NCBI RefSeq assembly: GCF_020733635.1
Contig: NZ_JAJFZL010000001.1
Coordinates: 2,604,001-2,668,000, forward strand
Direction: 5' to 3'
DNA length: 64,000 nucleotides
From: Nocardia spumae
GTDB lineage: Bacteria; Actinomycetota; Actinomycetes; Mycobacteriales; Mycobacteriaceae
Positions within the stretch are counted from its first letter, which is position 1. Each line of letters starts with the position of its first letter. Under the pieces are notes generated by a model, which was given only the letters and a program-made list of their open reading frames with translations, was not told where the DNA came from and made no database searches. Both the position numbers and the translations under genes were made by a program. Positions 1 to 8,820 of this stretch are shown piece after piece.

Positions 1-1594
1 CCGGCGTCCGATCCGGCCCCAGCACCGCGATCCTGGTGCCGAGGGGCGGACGCCCGGCGGTGGTCGGTGCGGTCCGCAGATCCTCGGGAGTGGCGATGGT
101 CGCCCAGGAGACCTCGGTCGATCCGTAGACGTTGTAGAGCACATCGCCGTAGCAGTCGGCGAAGCGCAGTACCGTCGCCCCGGCCAGCGGGGCGCCGCAG
201 CTGGCCACCACCCGTAGGTGCGAGGTGTCGTAGCGGGCCCGCACTGGGGTCGGCAGATCCAGGATCCGCTGCACCATCGTCGGCACCAGGATCAGCGTGC
301 CGATCCGATGCTCGGCGACGCGCTCGAGGGTGTCTCGGGCATCGAACTGCGCCGGCAGGACGACGGTGGCCCGCAGCGCCGTACTCAGCTGCAGTGCGGC
401 CAGGCCCCAGGTGTGGAACAGCGGCGCCGGAATGAGCATGGTGTCGTTCATGCGCAACGGAATGCGCGACAGCAACGCGGCGACGGTGGCGAAACCCTTC
501 GCGTGCGGACGCCGGGCGCCCTTCGGGGTGCCGCTGGTGCCCGAGGTCAGCACGATCAGCCGTCCCGGTCGCGCGGGCTTGTCGAAGCCGTCGGCGCCTC
601 GATCGAGCAGATCCTCGATCGTGGTGCGGCCGGGGGCACCCGCGTCGGTGGCGATGCGCGCGATATCGGCGTGCAGATAGTGGATCAGTGATTCCAGCGC
701 GGCGTCGACGAATACGTGCGCCAGCCGATGCCGCTGGACGATCTCCTCGATCCGCCGTGCCGAGAGCCCGGCGTTCAGCAAGATCGTGTCCACCCCGAGT
801 TTGCCGGCCGCGACCATGGTTTCGACCATGCCGGCGTGATTGTGCGCGAGCAATCCGATCGCGTCACCACTGCGCAGGCCCAGGGTGGCCATCCCGGCGG
901 CGAGTGCGGTACTGCGCCGGTCGATCTCGGCGAAGGTGCGGCTGCGTTCGTCGTCGACGATGGCGATCCGGTCGGGGGAATGCGCGGCCGCCGCGGCGTA
1001 ACCGCCGGCCAGATTGAATCCCCACCGGGCCAGCCCGCGCAGCTGTCCGACGCTGCGATCCGGTCGCGCGGTGTGTACGACGCCGGTGCCGAGAATGCGC
1101 CGGGCTACTTCCGCGCGCCGCCGCAGCGGAGCGTTCTCCCCGTTGACGATCACCGAAGTCGGTGCGGCCATGGTCAATTCGCGCAGACGCCGCAGGCCGG
1201 CGTCGAGCCAGGCCACTACCTCAGCGGTGGGCGTGGCGCTCGCGACCGGATGCACCCGCCCCGCGGCGAAGCAGGTGATCACGACACGGGTGCCGCCCTC
1301 GATATCGCGCAGCCGCACGGAGGCGAAACTGCCCGTGGCCGCGCAGTACAGTTCGAAACTCTCCCCGGGCCGGCCGAGGCGCACCGTCAGTGACAACGTC
1401 CGGATCTCGGTGTCGACGGTGCCGATTCGTAGTTGCCACAGTGGTGCGCCGGCGATCGTCTCGAGCCGGTCGCAGGCGCCGATTCCGGTGAAGATGCGCG
1501 GATACAGCTGCGGGTCGATCAGCAGCTCCCATACGGTGCTGCGTGCGACCGGCAGCTCGACTGCGGTGTCGAAAACCTCGGTAGTCACCTTCAT
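1..1594 (-). CDS. AMP-binding acyl-CoA ligase-like protein with N-terminal SRPBCC domain (3' end outside window)
   Basis: Adenylate-forming enzyme of the acyl-CoA synthetase (FadD) type, expected to activate a carboxylic acid with ATP and load it on CoA. About 531 codons are visible; the C-terminal lid domain lies beyond the left edge. Residues about 1-140 look like an SRPBCC/START-like domain (it opens MKVTTEVFDTAVELPVARST, with a typical VWELLIDPQLYPRIF helix). A linker leads to the AMP-binding domain, with the phosphate-binding loop LTSGTSGTPKGARRP near residue 350 and NVYGSTEVSWATIATPEDLR near 486. The ATG at 1594 is preceded by GAGAAG. It is transcribed divergently from the esterase at 1847. 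The frame runs straight through both domains with no stop, so the fusion is in the sequence itself. The substrate cannot be told. Confidence 0.85.
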   Translation of the reverse strand, partial: MKVTTEVFDTAVELPVARSTVWELLIDPQLYPRIFTGIGACDRLETIAGAPLWQLRIGTVDTEIRTLSLTVRLGRPGESFELYCAATGSFASVRLRDIEGGTRVVITCFAAGRVHPVASATPTAEVVAWLDAGLRRLRELTMAAPTSVIVNGENAPLRRRAEVARRILGTGVVHTARPDRSVGQLRGLARWGFNLAGGYAAAAAHSPDRIAIVDDERSRTFAEIDRRSTALAAGMATLGLRSGDAIGLLAHNHAGMVETMVAAGKLGVDTILLNAGLSARRIEEIVQRHRLAHVFVDAALESLIHYLHADIARIATDAGAPGRTTIEDLLDRGADGFDKPARPGRLIVLTSGTSGTPKGARRPHAKGFATVAALLSRIPLRMNDTMLIPAPLFHTWGLAALQLSTALRATVVLPAQFDARDTLERVAEHRIGTLILVPTMVQRILDLPTPVRARYDTSHLRVVASCGAPLAGATVLRFADCYGDVLYNVYGSTEVSWATIATPEDLRTAPTTAGRPPLGTRIAVLGPDRTP

Positions 1595-1846
1595 TACACT
1601 TCTCGCGGGCCGGTTCTTCGAGCACACCCGGCGGGAACTCCTTTGTAACCGGGATTGATTTCGCGCAGAAGGTGCCTTGTGACAATTCCCGGAGCGAGGC
1701 GCGAACCCGTTGTGAGTTGACCGGTCTCCCTCGGCCGCGTGACGTGTGTCGCAGGCCCGGACCGGAACGTCGCGCCGACATCGATCGTTGATCTTGCGGA
1801 TGCCTCGTGCCGCGACGATGCCGGGGGCGGTGCCGGACGAGGACGG

Positions 1847-2851
1847 GTGAGCGGGATGAGCAGGAGAACCGGGTACTGGGCCGCGTTGTGCGCCGCGGTC
1901 ACCACGGTGGCGGCCGCGGTGACGCTGTCGAGCGGGCCGGCCGCGGCCGTGAACTCGGACGGCTCCCGGATCGACCGGATCGTCGACACCGACGCGCGCC
2001 ACGCCACCCTCACCGTGTACTCGGCGGCGATGAACCGAACTGTCACGCTGCGGGTGCTGCGGCCCGCGCACCCGTCGGGCCCGAGTCCGGTGCTGTACCT
2101 GCTCGACGGCGCCGAGGACGGCATCGGCCCCGGCGGCGCCGAAACCTCGTGGGGCACCCGAACCGATATCGATGCCTTCACCGCGGATCGGGACGTGACG
2201 GTCGTGAACATCCTCGACGGCCGCTACACCTACTACACCGACTGGCAGGCCGATGATCCGGTGCTGGGCCGCAACAAGTGGACGACCTTCCTGACCCGTG
2301 AGCTGCCGCCGCTCGTGGATGCCGCCTTGCACGCATCGGGCCGCAATGCCATTGCGGGAGTATCGATGTCGGCGACCTCGGTGCTCGCGCTGGCCGAGTC
2401 GGCGCCCGGACTCTACGCGGCGGTCGGCTCCTTCAGCGGGTGCGCGCAGACCGGCTCCGATCCGGGACGCCGCTTCGTCCAGGCCGTGGTGGCCTCGGGG
2501 GGAGGTAATCCCTGGAACATGTGGGGACCCGACGGCGCTCCCGGCTGGGCGGCGGCCGACCCCACCGCGGCCGTGAATCTGGAGAAGTTGCGCGGGACCG
2601 AGCTGTACGTCACCGCGGGCGCCCCGGCGGCCGGAGCCGAGCCCGCAGCGCCGGCCGTCGACGATCCGGCCGGGGGCGGCATGCTGGAATCGGTAGTCGC
2701 ACAATGCACCCGGCGCCTGCAGGACGCGACCGAGCGCGCCGGGATTCCCGCGACCTACCGATACACACCCGGTGGCCTGCACGCCTGGCCCTACTGGCAG
2801 CGGTCATTACACGATGCGTGGCCGGATTTCGAACGCGCGCTGGCCGGTTGA
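1847..2851 (+). CDS. Secreted antigen-85-like esterase (alpha/beta hydrolase)
   Basis: Exported serine esterase of the mycolyltransferase/antigen 85 superfamily, probably acting in the cell envelope. The first 35 residues form a signal peptide (Arg-Arg, an Ala/Val-rich core, then SSGPAAAV). Family marks are YLLDGAEDG (oxyanion side), the nucleophile elbow GVSMSATS, and a C-terminal HAWPYWQRSLHDAW supplying the catalytic His. GTG 1847, with AGGA 3 nt upstream, and ATG 1856 are both possible starts. At about 334 aa it has the size of Ag85 proteins. A decayed relative of this gene lies at 45803-46087. Whether it transfers mycolates or is a plain esterase cannot be told from sequence alone. Confidence 0.85.
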   Translation: MSGMSRRTGYWAALCAAVTTVAAAVTLSSGPAAAVNSDGSRIDRIVDTDARHATLTVYSAAMNRTVTLRVLRPAHPSGPSPVLYLLDGAEDGIGPGGAETSWGTRTDIDAFTADRDVTVVNILDGRYTYYTDWQADDPVLGRNKWTTFLTRELPPLVDAALHASGRNAIAGVSMSATSVLALAESAPGLYAAVGSFSGCAQTGSDPGRRFVQAVVASGGGNPWNMWGPDGAPGWAAADPTAAVNLEKLRGTELYVTAGAPAAGAEPAAPAVDDPAGGGMLESVVAQCTRRLQDATERAGIPATYRYTPGGLHAWPYWQRSLHDAWPDFERALAG

Positions 2852-2884
2852 CCGCCGGTGTACCCCCTGCGTGGCGGGGAGTAT

Positions 2885-3697
2885 TCACCGTTTGCGAGCG
2901 ACACCCGCGTAGCCATCGAGCGGGCGGACCTCGGGCAACGGTTCGTCCGGGTCCGGCCGCCAGTGCGCCAGGTACTCCAAACCCGGCTCGACCAGTTCCA
3001 GATCACCCAGTAGCTCCATGATCTCCGCCCGGGTGCGCAGCCGGTCGCCGCGGCCGGTGACGCTCTCGGTGACCGCCAGCATGCGGTCCATCTGCTCGGG
3101 CGGACCCTCACCGGTCAGATGTGACAGCGCGAGATAGCTGCCCGGCGCGATCGTCGCGCGCAGGCGCTCGAACACCGTCGCGGCCAATGTGTCGTCGTCG
3201 ACGAAATGCAGCATCGACACCATCAGCACCGCCACCGGCCGGTCGAAATCGATGAGATCGCGTACCTGCGGATGTTCCAGCACCCCGTCGATATCGGTGA
3301 AATCGCCGTGCACGGCGGTCGCGTGCGGGTTGTCGGCCAGCAATTGGCGGCTCATCGTCACCGCTACCGGATCGATATCGACATAGACCACCCGGGCTCG
3401 CGGCGTGACCCGTTGCGCAATTTCGTGGACGTTACCCGCGGTCGGGATTCCGGACCCCAGATCGAGGAACTGGTCGACTCCGGCCGCGGCGAGGAAACCG
3501 ACCGCACGCTGCAGGAACGCGCGATTGGCGCGGGCGGTGCGCGGTACCTCCGGGATGACCTCGATCATCCGCTCGGCCACCGCGCGGTCCACCTCGAAAT
3601 TGGCGAATCCGCCCAGCAGAAAGTCGTAAACCCGTGCGGGGCTGGGAATCTGGGGGTCGATATCGTCGGCCGCCCAGTCGGGTAACAGAGGTTGCAC
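2885..3697 (-). CDS. SAM-dependent methyltransferase, DUF574 (Methyltransf_19) family
   Basis: A 270-residue cytoplasmic methyltransferase of the actinobacteria-expanded DUF574 family. It has the family's N-terminal signature (PSPARVYDFLLGGFANFEVD), then the SAM-binding glycine loop FLDLGSGIPTAGNVHEIAQ near residue 77 and the acidic strand end VVYVDIDPVAV. The substrate is unknown for most members. The start is GTG 3697. It follows the GGDEF gene by 4 nt, and its ribosome site (AGGATAGGG) overlaps that gene's stop codon, so the two are very probably translationally coupled. A functional link to cyclic-di-GMP is only inferred from that coupling. Confidence 0.9.
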   Translation of the reverse strand: MQPLLPDWAADDIDPQIPSPARVYDFLLGGFANFEVDRAVAERMIEVIPEVPRTARANRAFLQRAVGFLAAAGVDQFLDLGSGIPTAGNVHEIAQRVTPRARVVYVDIDPVAVTMSRQLLADNPHATAVHGDFTDIDGVLEHPQVRDLIDFDRPVAVLMVSMLHFVDDDTLAATVFERLRATIAPGSYLALSHLTGEGPPEQMDRMLAVTESVTGRGDRLRTRAEIMELLGDLELVEPGLEYLAHWRPDPDEPLPEVRPLDGYAGVARKR

Positions 3698-3701
3698 TGC
3701 C

Positions 3702-5000
3702 CTATCCTAGGCGGCGCACACGGGCCGGGACATCCGCCGCCTGCAGGACCCATTGATTGCGCCCGCTCGCCTTGGCCCGGTAGAGACCGGCGTCGGCGGC
3801 GTCGAGCAGTCGCTCGGCGTCGGCGCCGGCCACCGGGGTCACGATCGCGCCGATGCACGCCGAGATCCCGAGAGAGTGGTCGCCGACCGGAATGGGCGCG
3901 GCCAGGGCGTCCAACAATTGCTCGGCGATCGTCGCGATGCGCTCGGTATCGCACGGCGGGCGGAGCAGGGCGACGAATTCGTCGCCCCCGACCCGGGCCA
4001 GCAGTACCGTGGGGACCCCGGCCGACAACCGGCTCGCGACCGCCGCCAGCAGCCGATCGCCCACGCCGTGACCGTAGGTGTCGTTGACCGATTTGAATCC
4101 GTCCAGATCGATGAAACAGAGCCCGATACGGTCGTGCGGTCCCGCCTCGGCGCTGATTCCCGACAGCACCTCGACCAATTGCCGCCGGTTGGGAAGTCCG
4201 GTCAGTGGGTCGTGCCGGGCCTGGCGATGCAATTCGGCCTGCAATTCCCGGCGCTGTGTGGTGTCCTCGCCGACCACCAGCAGATAGGCGGCGCGACCAC
4301 CCGTGGCCGGCACCAGGGTGATCGCCCAGGTGGCCCAGCCGTTGATGCCCTCGGGGCGCGTATAGCGCAATTCCATACGGACGGTGCCCGACCCCGCGGT
4401 CAGCAGATCATCCAGCACCCGCCGGCGTAATTCGGCGCGATCATCGGGATGTACCAGTTCGGCGACCCCGCGCTCGAGCAGATACTCGCGGCCGACGCCG
4501 AGCATGGCCGCCATGGCGGGATTGACATCGACGACGCGGCCCTCGGCATCACCGATCCCGATCGCGATCGCGGCATTGTCGAATACCACGCGGAATCTCG
4601 CCTCGGCCGCATTGCGTGCTTCGGCCATCGCCGCGTGCAGCATTTCCTGGTGGTGTGCTCGGGTGGCCAGCAATTCCTCGGTATATCCGCGGGCCAGCTC
4701 GCCGAGGGCCGCGATTACCCGGTCACCGGGTGGGAACCAGGTGGTGGCCAGCGGTTCGAGGCTGCGAGTCGAGCGGGCCAGCACCTGCGGATCGGTGAGA
4801 TTGGCGCGCACCAGGGCCGCGCCGACGGCAGCGGCGGGTGCGGCATCGAACGGTTCGGTCTCGAGCAGCACGATCAGTTGCTGTAACAATCCCAGCAGCA
4901 GCTGATCGAGTTCGCGCATCGACATGGGAACGAAACCGGTGTCGGCGACCGCGATACGCCAGCGCCGTGCCAGCTCCCCGATTTCGGCTGCCCCTGTCAT
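3702..5000 (-). CDS. PAS-GGDEF diguanylate cyclase
   Basis: Likely makes cyclic di-GMP. The order is a helical N-terminal sensor-like region (residues 1-130), a PAS domain (about 140-260, with FRVVFDNAAIAIGIGDAEG and a PAC-like ITLVPATGG stretch), then a GGDEF domain opening RHDPLTGLPNRRQL with an intact GGDEF active site. No EAL domain follows. The RxxD inhibitory-site motif normally found just before GGDEF is absent, so product inhibition may be weak. There is no transmembrane segment, so it should be cytoplasmic. In-frame starts are TTG 5009, GTG 5006 and ATG 5000; I chose ATG, with GGGCGGGG about 9 nt upstream. First gene of a two-gene unit with the methyltransferase. Confidence 0.9.
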   Translation of the reverse strand: MTGAAEIGELARRWRIAVADTGFVPMSMRELDQLLLGLLQQLIVLLETEPFDAAPAAAVGAALVRANLTDPQVLARSTRSLEPLATTWFPPGDRVIAALGELARGYTEELLATRAHHQEMLHAAMAEARNAAEARFRVVFDNAAIAIGIGDAEGRVVDVNPAMAAMLGVGREYLLERGVAELVHPDDRAELRRRVLDDLLTAGSGTVRMELRYTRPEGINGWATWAITLVPATGGRAAYLLVVGEDTTQRRELQAELHRQARHDPLTGLPNRRQLVEVLSGISAEAGPHDRIGLCFIDLDGFKSVNDTYGHGVGDRLLAAVASRLSAGVPTVLLARVGGDEFVALLRPPCDTERIATIAEQLLDALAAPIPVGDHSLGISACIGAIVTPVAGADAERLLDAADAGLYRAKASGRNQWVLQAADVPARVRRLG

Positions 5001-5173
5001 GCACACCAACCCCGCCCTCGGAACTACTCCCCAGCGACTTGTGAGTACGGCGTGGTGCCGAACCGGAGATCAAGGTTACCGTGCCGAACGGGTCCGCAAG
5101 ATCACGACTGTGGCGTGATGCTGCGGACCCGCTCGATACTTATGTGATCTTTCCCGGAAAGATCGGATGCCGG

Positions 5174-5509
5174 CTACTTGCTCGCTTTGTGATAGGCGGC
5201 GACAACCTCGGACGAAATACGACCGCGGGCCGACACGTTATAGCCGTGTTTCTTGGCCCATTCCCGGATCGCCACGGTCTGCTCGCGATCGGCCGCGGAC
5301 TTCGCCCGGGTACCCCCGCCCGCCTTCAACCGGCCGACCTTGCGGGACTTTTCGGTCCACGGTTCCAGCGCGCCCCGGAGCTTCCCGGCATTCAATGTCG
5401 ACAGGTCGATTTCATACGCCACACCGTCGATCGAGAACTGCACGGTCTCATCCGCTTTGGACTTCCCGTCGTAATCATCGATGAGTGTGACGGTGACTTT
5501 CTTGGCCAT
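5174..5509 (-). CDS. lsr2: Lsr2 nucleoid-associated protein
   Basis: H-NS-like xenogeneic silencer of mycolic actinomycetes: it bridges AT-rich DNA and represses acquired genes. The 111-residue protein has the N-terminal oligomerisation domain (AKKVTVTLIDDYDGKSKADE, then VAYEIDLSTLNAGKLRGAL) and a C-terminal DNA-binding domain with EQTVAIREWAKKHGYNVSAR and RGRISSEVVAAYHKA. That contains the RGR minor-groove hook characteristic of Lsr2. Start ATG 5509 has AAAGGG upstream; an in-frame extension to 5533 would add eight unrelated residues. The length matches the family. Other nocardiae carry more than one lsr2, so this need not be the only copy. Confidence 0.96.
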   Translation of the reverse strand: MAKKVTVTLIDDYDGKSKADETVQFSIDGVAYEIDLSTLNAGKLRGALEPWTEKSRKVGRLKAGGGTRAKSAADREQTVAIREWAKKHGYNVSARGRISSEVVAAYHKASK

Positions 5510-5549
5510 GATCGAGCCCTTTCGCACTGACACGGAGCAACTGGGATTG

Positions 5550-5555
5550 TGTATA
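5550..5555 (-). promoter_or_regulatory. Probable lsr2 -10 element
   Basis: Read on the minus strand, the sequence is TATACA inside CGGTATACACAAT. It would start transcription near 5543, giving a leader of roughly 34 nt before the lsr2 ATG. No clear -35 box is seen at the right distance. Confidence 0.4.
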
Positions 5556-5806
5556 CCGTACCGTAGTCAGCGCGGCCGTAGTGAATCCGGTGCTATTCGG
5601 GCGTTTCCGATGGTGAATGTTCCCGGAATGTGGAAAAGAATCGACCGCGATGCAATTTGCGAGTCACTCACAATGCGTTATCGGAATGCCGGCGGGGGCG
5701 CAGGGCAAACCCGAGTTCGGTCTTCCCGTACCGTTCGGTCGGCATCCGCTGCCGCGCGACCCGGTCGGTGCGGTAGCAAGTCCGGAGGGGGAGAAGTGGT
5801 GGATAT

Positions 5807-5828
5807 TGCATACATAGTGATGTGTGCA
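5807..5828. promoter_or_regulatory. Inverted repeat, candidate metal-regulator operator
   Basis: TGCATACA, six bases, then TGTGTGCA: arms matching in 7 of 8 positions, lying 41 bp upstream of the chosen CDF start. Position and shape fit an operator for an ArsR/SmtB- or MerR-type metal sensor. No such regulator gene is adjacent, so the assignment is by inference. Confidence 0.4.
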
Positions 5829-5868
5829 TACGATGGCGATCGACACCCGACGGAGAGGAGTGCAGGGC

Positions 5869-6876
5869 ATGGGCGCCGGACATACACACGGCTCGGGCCA
5901 TACGCACAGCCATGCGCACGCGACCCCGGACAGCGATCGGCGCTGGCTGGCGGGTGCGCTCGCGGTCATCGTGGCCTTCCTCCTCGGTGAGGTGGTCGTC
6001 GGTGTGCTCGCCGGCTCGCTGGCCCTGCTGTCGGATGCCGCGCACATGCTCACCGACGCCGCCTCCATCGCGCTGGCGCTGTGGGCGATCCGGCTGGCCG
6101 CCAGGCCGCCGGCTGGGCGAATGACCTTCGGCTGGAAGCGTGTGGAAATTCTGTCGGCGCAAGCCAACGGCCTGACCCTGCTGGTGCTGTCGGGATGGCT
6201 GCTGTACGAGGCGATCCGTCGCCTGATCAGCCCGCCCGATGTGAGCGGCGGGCTGGTGCTGGTGACGGCACTGGTGGGCGTCGTGGTGAATCTCCTTGCC
6301 ACCTGGATGATTTCGCGGGCGAACCGGAGCAGTCTCAATGTCGAGGGCGCCTTCCAGCACATTCTCACCGACCTCTACGCGTTCATCGCGACGGCGGTGG
6401 CCGGGCTGATCGTCATGACCACCGGCTTCGAACGCGCCGACGCCATCGCGACGCTGGTGGTCGTCGCGTTGATGGTGAAGGCCGGAGTCGGGCTGGTCCG
6501 CGCGTCGAGCCGCATCTTTCTCGAGGCCGCCCCGGCCGATATCGACCCCGCCGCGGTCGGTGTCGGGATGGCCGCGCGCGCGGGTGTGGTCGAGGTGCAC
6601 GATCTGCATATCTGGGAGATCACCTCGGGTTCTCCCGCGCTGTCGGCCCATGTCCTGGTCGAGCCCGGGCGCGACTGCCACGCGGTGCGCCAGGATCTGG
6701 CGGGCTGGCTCGCCGCCGACCATCACATCGAACACGCCACCCTGCAGGTCGACCACGCGCAGCCCGAACTGATCGAACTCGGCACCGGGTCCAGCGATCA
6801 CTGCGCGCAGTCGCACGGACCCGCGCACCGCCCGCAGACCGGCGCGCACGCCCACGAAAGCGGTAATCGGCACTAA
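5869..6876 (+). CDS. Cation diffusion facilitator (zinc/cobalt/cadmium exporter)
   Basis: Membrane metal/proton antiporter of the CDF family (CzcD/ZitB type), 335 aa. The N-terminus is His-rich (GHTHGSGHTHSHAHA), followed by six membrane segments. Both halves of the transport site are visible: HMLTD in TM2 (SDAAHMLTDAASI) and HILTD in TM5 (FQHILTDLYAF), the His-Asp pattern typical of zinc-selective members. The cytoplasmic C-terminal domain (VVEVHDLHIWEI) is followed by a second His-rich tail. ATG 5869 was chosen because GGAGAGGAG lies about 9 nt upstream; ATG 5824 is in frame but would place the operator-like repeat at 5807-5828 over the start. Confidence 0.93.
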   Translation: MGAGHTHGSGHTHSHAHATPDSDRRWLAGALAVIVAFLLGEVVVGVLAGSLALLSDAAHMLTDAASIALALWAIRLAARPPAGRMTFGWKRVEILSAQANGLTLLVLSGWLLYEAIRRLISPPDVSGGLVLVTALVGVVVNLLATWMISRANRSSLNVEGAFQHILTDLYAFIATAVAGLIVMTTGFERADAIATLVVVALMVKAGVGLVRASSRIFLEAAPADIDPAAVGVGMAARAGVVEVHDLHIWEITSGSPALSAHVLVEPGRDCHAVRQDLAGWLAADHHIEHATLQVDHAQPELIELGTGSSDHCAQSHGPAHRPQTGAHAHESGNRH

Positions 6877-6935
6877 CCGGACACCGGTCCGGACCGGCGC
6901 GCACCCGGCGGAATCGGCGGTGGATACTGGCTGCC

Positions 6936-7940
6936 GTGGGATGGATCGACACGCCGCTGACCGTGCACTCCATCGCCGAGCAATGGCGCTGGGACACCTC
7001 GACCGTGCTGGTGACCGCCGCGCTGGGAGCGGGCTACGGGCTGGCCCGCCGGCGGGCGGTGCGCAACGGCAGCACCGAATCCGCGGGCCGCGGCTGGGTC
7101 TTCGGCCTGGCCGGTCTCGGCGTGTGGTTGCTCAGCGGTGTCGGCGTCGTCGGTGTGTACTCGGGCACTCTGTTCTGGGTCCGGGCACTACAGATTCTGT
7201 TGCTGCTGTACGTGGTGCCGTTCGGCCTGGCGGCCGGGCGACCGGTGACCGTGCTGCGCGAGGCACTCGGCCCGGCCGGCCGGGCCCGCGTGGACCGGGT
7301 GCTCGCATCGGCGCCGGCCAGAATATCGACCTATCCGCTGGTCACGTCCGTGGCCATGCTCGCCACACCGTGGCTGCTGGTGCTGACACCGTGGTACGAG
7401 GCCGTGTTGCGACACGGCGGGCTCGACGCCCTCACCCGTGTGCTACTGGTGGCGGTGGGCTTTCTGTACTTCTATTCGCGGTTGCAGACCGATCCGGTGC
7501 CGCATCGCTATTCCCAGGCCGTATCGCTGCTGATCACCGTCTTCGAATCATTGGCCGACGGCGTGCTGGGTCTGGTGCTGTGGTTGGGACCGCTCGTCGC
7601 GGTGGACTACTACACCGAGGTAGGCCGGACCTGGGGGCCGGATCTGCGGATGGACCAGATCATCGCCGCGGGCATCATCTGGGTGCTCGGCGATGTTCTG
7701 GGCCTGCCGTATCTGTTGACCCTGATGCGTTCCTGGGCCGCCGACGAACAGCGCGCCGCGGCCCGTCTGGATGCCGAACTCGATGCCGCCGAACGGGATT
7801 CGGCCGACCGGGGTGGCGTCGTGGCCGCGCGTTCCTCCGCATCCGTGCCGGTAGCGGCGAAAACGGATGCGGAGGAACCGATTCAGAGCGGTTTGTGGTG
7901 GGAGCACGATCCGGTGTTACGCGACCGATTCCGGCGTTGA
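6936..7940 (+). CDS. CtaG-like cytochrome c oxidase assembly membrane protein
   Basis: Polytopic membrane protein of 334 aa resembling the caa3-type CtaG family (cytochrome oxidase assembly, copper-related). About seven to eight hydrophobic segments are seen. Conserved-looking features are FWVRALQILLLLYVVPFGLA and SRLQTDPVPHRYSQAVSLLI. The last 90 residues are a hydrophilic Ala/Glu-rich tail. Start GTG 6936 follows the CDF gene by 59 bp, so co-transcription is possible and a shared metal theme plausible. The family call rests on membrane layout and local motifs; a search would settle it. Confidence 0.65.
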   Translation: MGWIDTPLTVHSIAEQWRWDTSTVLVTAALGAGYGLARRRAVRNGSTESAGRGWVFGLAGLGVWLLSGVGVVGVYSGTLFWVRALQILLLLYVVPFGLAAGRPVTVLREALGPAGRARVDRVLASAPARISTYPLVTSVAMLATPWLLVLTPWYEAVLRHGGLDALTRVLLVAVGFLYFYSRLQTDPVPHRYSQAVSLLITVFESLADGVLGLVLWLGPLVAVDYYTEVGRTWGPDLRMDQIIAAGIIWVLGDVLGLPYLLTLMRSWAADEQRAAARLDAELDAAERDSADRGGVVAARSSASVPVAAKTDAEEPIQSGLWWEHDPVLRDRFRR

Positions 7941-7954
7941 CCGGGCACCGCCGG

Positions 7955-8725
7955 TCAGATCTTGCGAATGACCGTGACCACCTTGCCCAGGATCTGGGCG
8001 TCGTTTCCGTCGATCGGATCGAACAGCGGGTTGTGCGGAATCAGCCATACCTGATCACCGGTGCGTTTGAACGTCTTGACCGTGGCCTCGCCATCGATCA
8101 TCGCCGCGACGATATCGCCGTTGTCGGCGACGTTCTGCTGACGGACCACCACCCAGTCGCCGTCGCAGATGGCCGCGTCGACCATCGACTCGCCGACGAC
8201 CTTCAACAGGAACAGCGAACCCTCGCCGACCAGTTCGCGTGGCAGCGGGAACACGTCCTCGACGGCTTGTTCGGCCAGGATCGGGCCACCGGCGGCGATC
8301 CGGCCCAGAACCGGTACGTAGGTGGGGACCGGAGTGGCCTCGGAGGCTTCCGTCGCGACCGCGCGCAATGTGGCGGGCGCGCCGGCGGCTCGCAGGGCCG
8401 TCTCGTCCAGGCCGCGCACGTCGACGGCCCGGGGCCGATTGGGGTCGCGGCGCAGATAGCCCTTGCGCTCGAGGGCGCGCAGTTGATGGGCCACCGACGA
8501 GGTGGAGGTCAATCCGACCGCATCGCCGATCTCCCGGATGCTCGGCGGGTAGCCCCGCTCGCTGACCGAGGTCCGGATGACCTCGAGCACCTTGCGCTGG
8601 CGGACGGTGAGATCCGCGCCGGTGCCGGGGGATTCGGTATCACCGGCCGACGCCGCGGCACCGCCGGGAGGGACTCGACCGCTCGCGGCCGCCTCCTCGT
8701 TTCCGACCACCGTACGTTCGCTCAC
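7955..8725 (-). CDS. lexA: LexA SOS repressor
   Basis: Represses DNA-damage genes and cleaves itself when RecA is activated. The N-terminal winged helix ([20 protein letters not shown], then [20 protein letters not shown]) is followed by the peptidase domain. This has the Ala-Gly cleavage site in [10 protein letters not shown], the catalytic Ser in [15 protein letters not shown] and the catalytic Lys in [14 protein letters not shown] 8725 was chosen because GGAGGA lies about 9 nt upstream; the frame stays open to 8857 but would run through the promoter. The N-terminal tail of about 30 residues before the helix-turn-helix is typical of mycobacterial and nocardial LexA. Divergent from the chiZ-like gene. 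Confidence 0.97.
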   Translation of the reverse strand: MSERTVVGNEEAAASGRVPPGGAAASAGDTESPGTGADLTVRQRKVLEVIRTSVSERGYPPSIREIGDAVGLTSTSSVAHQLRALERKGYLRRDPNRPRAVDVRGLDETALRAAGAPATLRAVATEASEATPVPTYVPVLGRIAAGGPILAEQAVEDVFPLPRELVGEGSLFLLKVVGESMVDAAICDGDWVVVRQQNVADNGDIVAAMIDGEATVKTFKRTGDQVWLIPHNPLFDPIDGNDAQILGKVVTVIRKI

Positions 8726-8791
8726 GCTCGCCGTCCTCCGTTCGTGGATGTCTGTCGGGTTGTGCCGGGCGTCGCCGGATCGCGTGGTTCG

Positions 8792-8820
8792 AATGTAGTC
8801 CGACCGCGGCCAGGTTTCAA
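8792..8820 (-). promoter_or_regulatory. lexA promoter (-35 TTGAAA, -10 TACATT)
   Basis: On the minus strand TTGAAA (8815-8820) and TACATT (8792-8797) are separated by 17 bp, a good housekeeping promoter about 60 bp upstream of the lexA GTG. The -35 box is overlapped by the SOS box at 8817-8832, which explains autorepression. Confidence 0.75.

Larger units (their letters stand above)
5510..5868. other. Divergent lsr2/CDF intergenic region
   Basis: About 360 bp without a supportable gene, lower in GC than its surroundings. It holds the likely lsr2 promoter at its left end and an inverted repeat close to the CDF gene at its right end. Short open frames here (for example 5617-5817) have no ribosome site or recognisable product. 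Confidence 0.5.

Noticed and set aside
2860..2885. CCCC/GGGG pairing between the esterase and methyltransferase genes
   Set aside because: Very short stem expected by chance at this GC content.
7939..7956. Small hairpin (GACCGG/CCGGTC) between the CtaG-like gene and lexA
   Set aside because: Only 6 bp of stem in GC-rich sequence without a U-tract; too weak to call a terminator.
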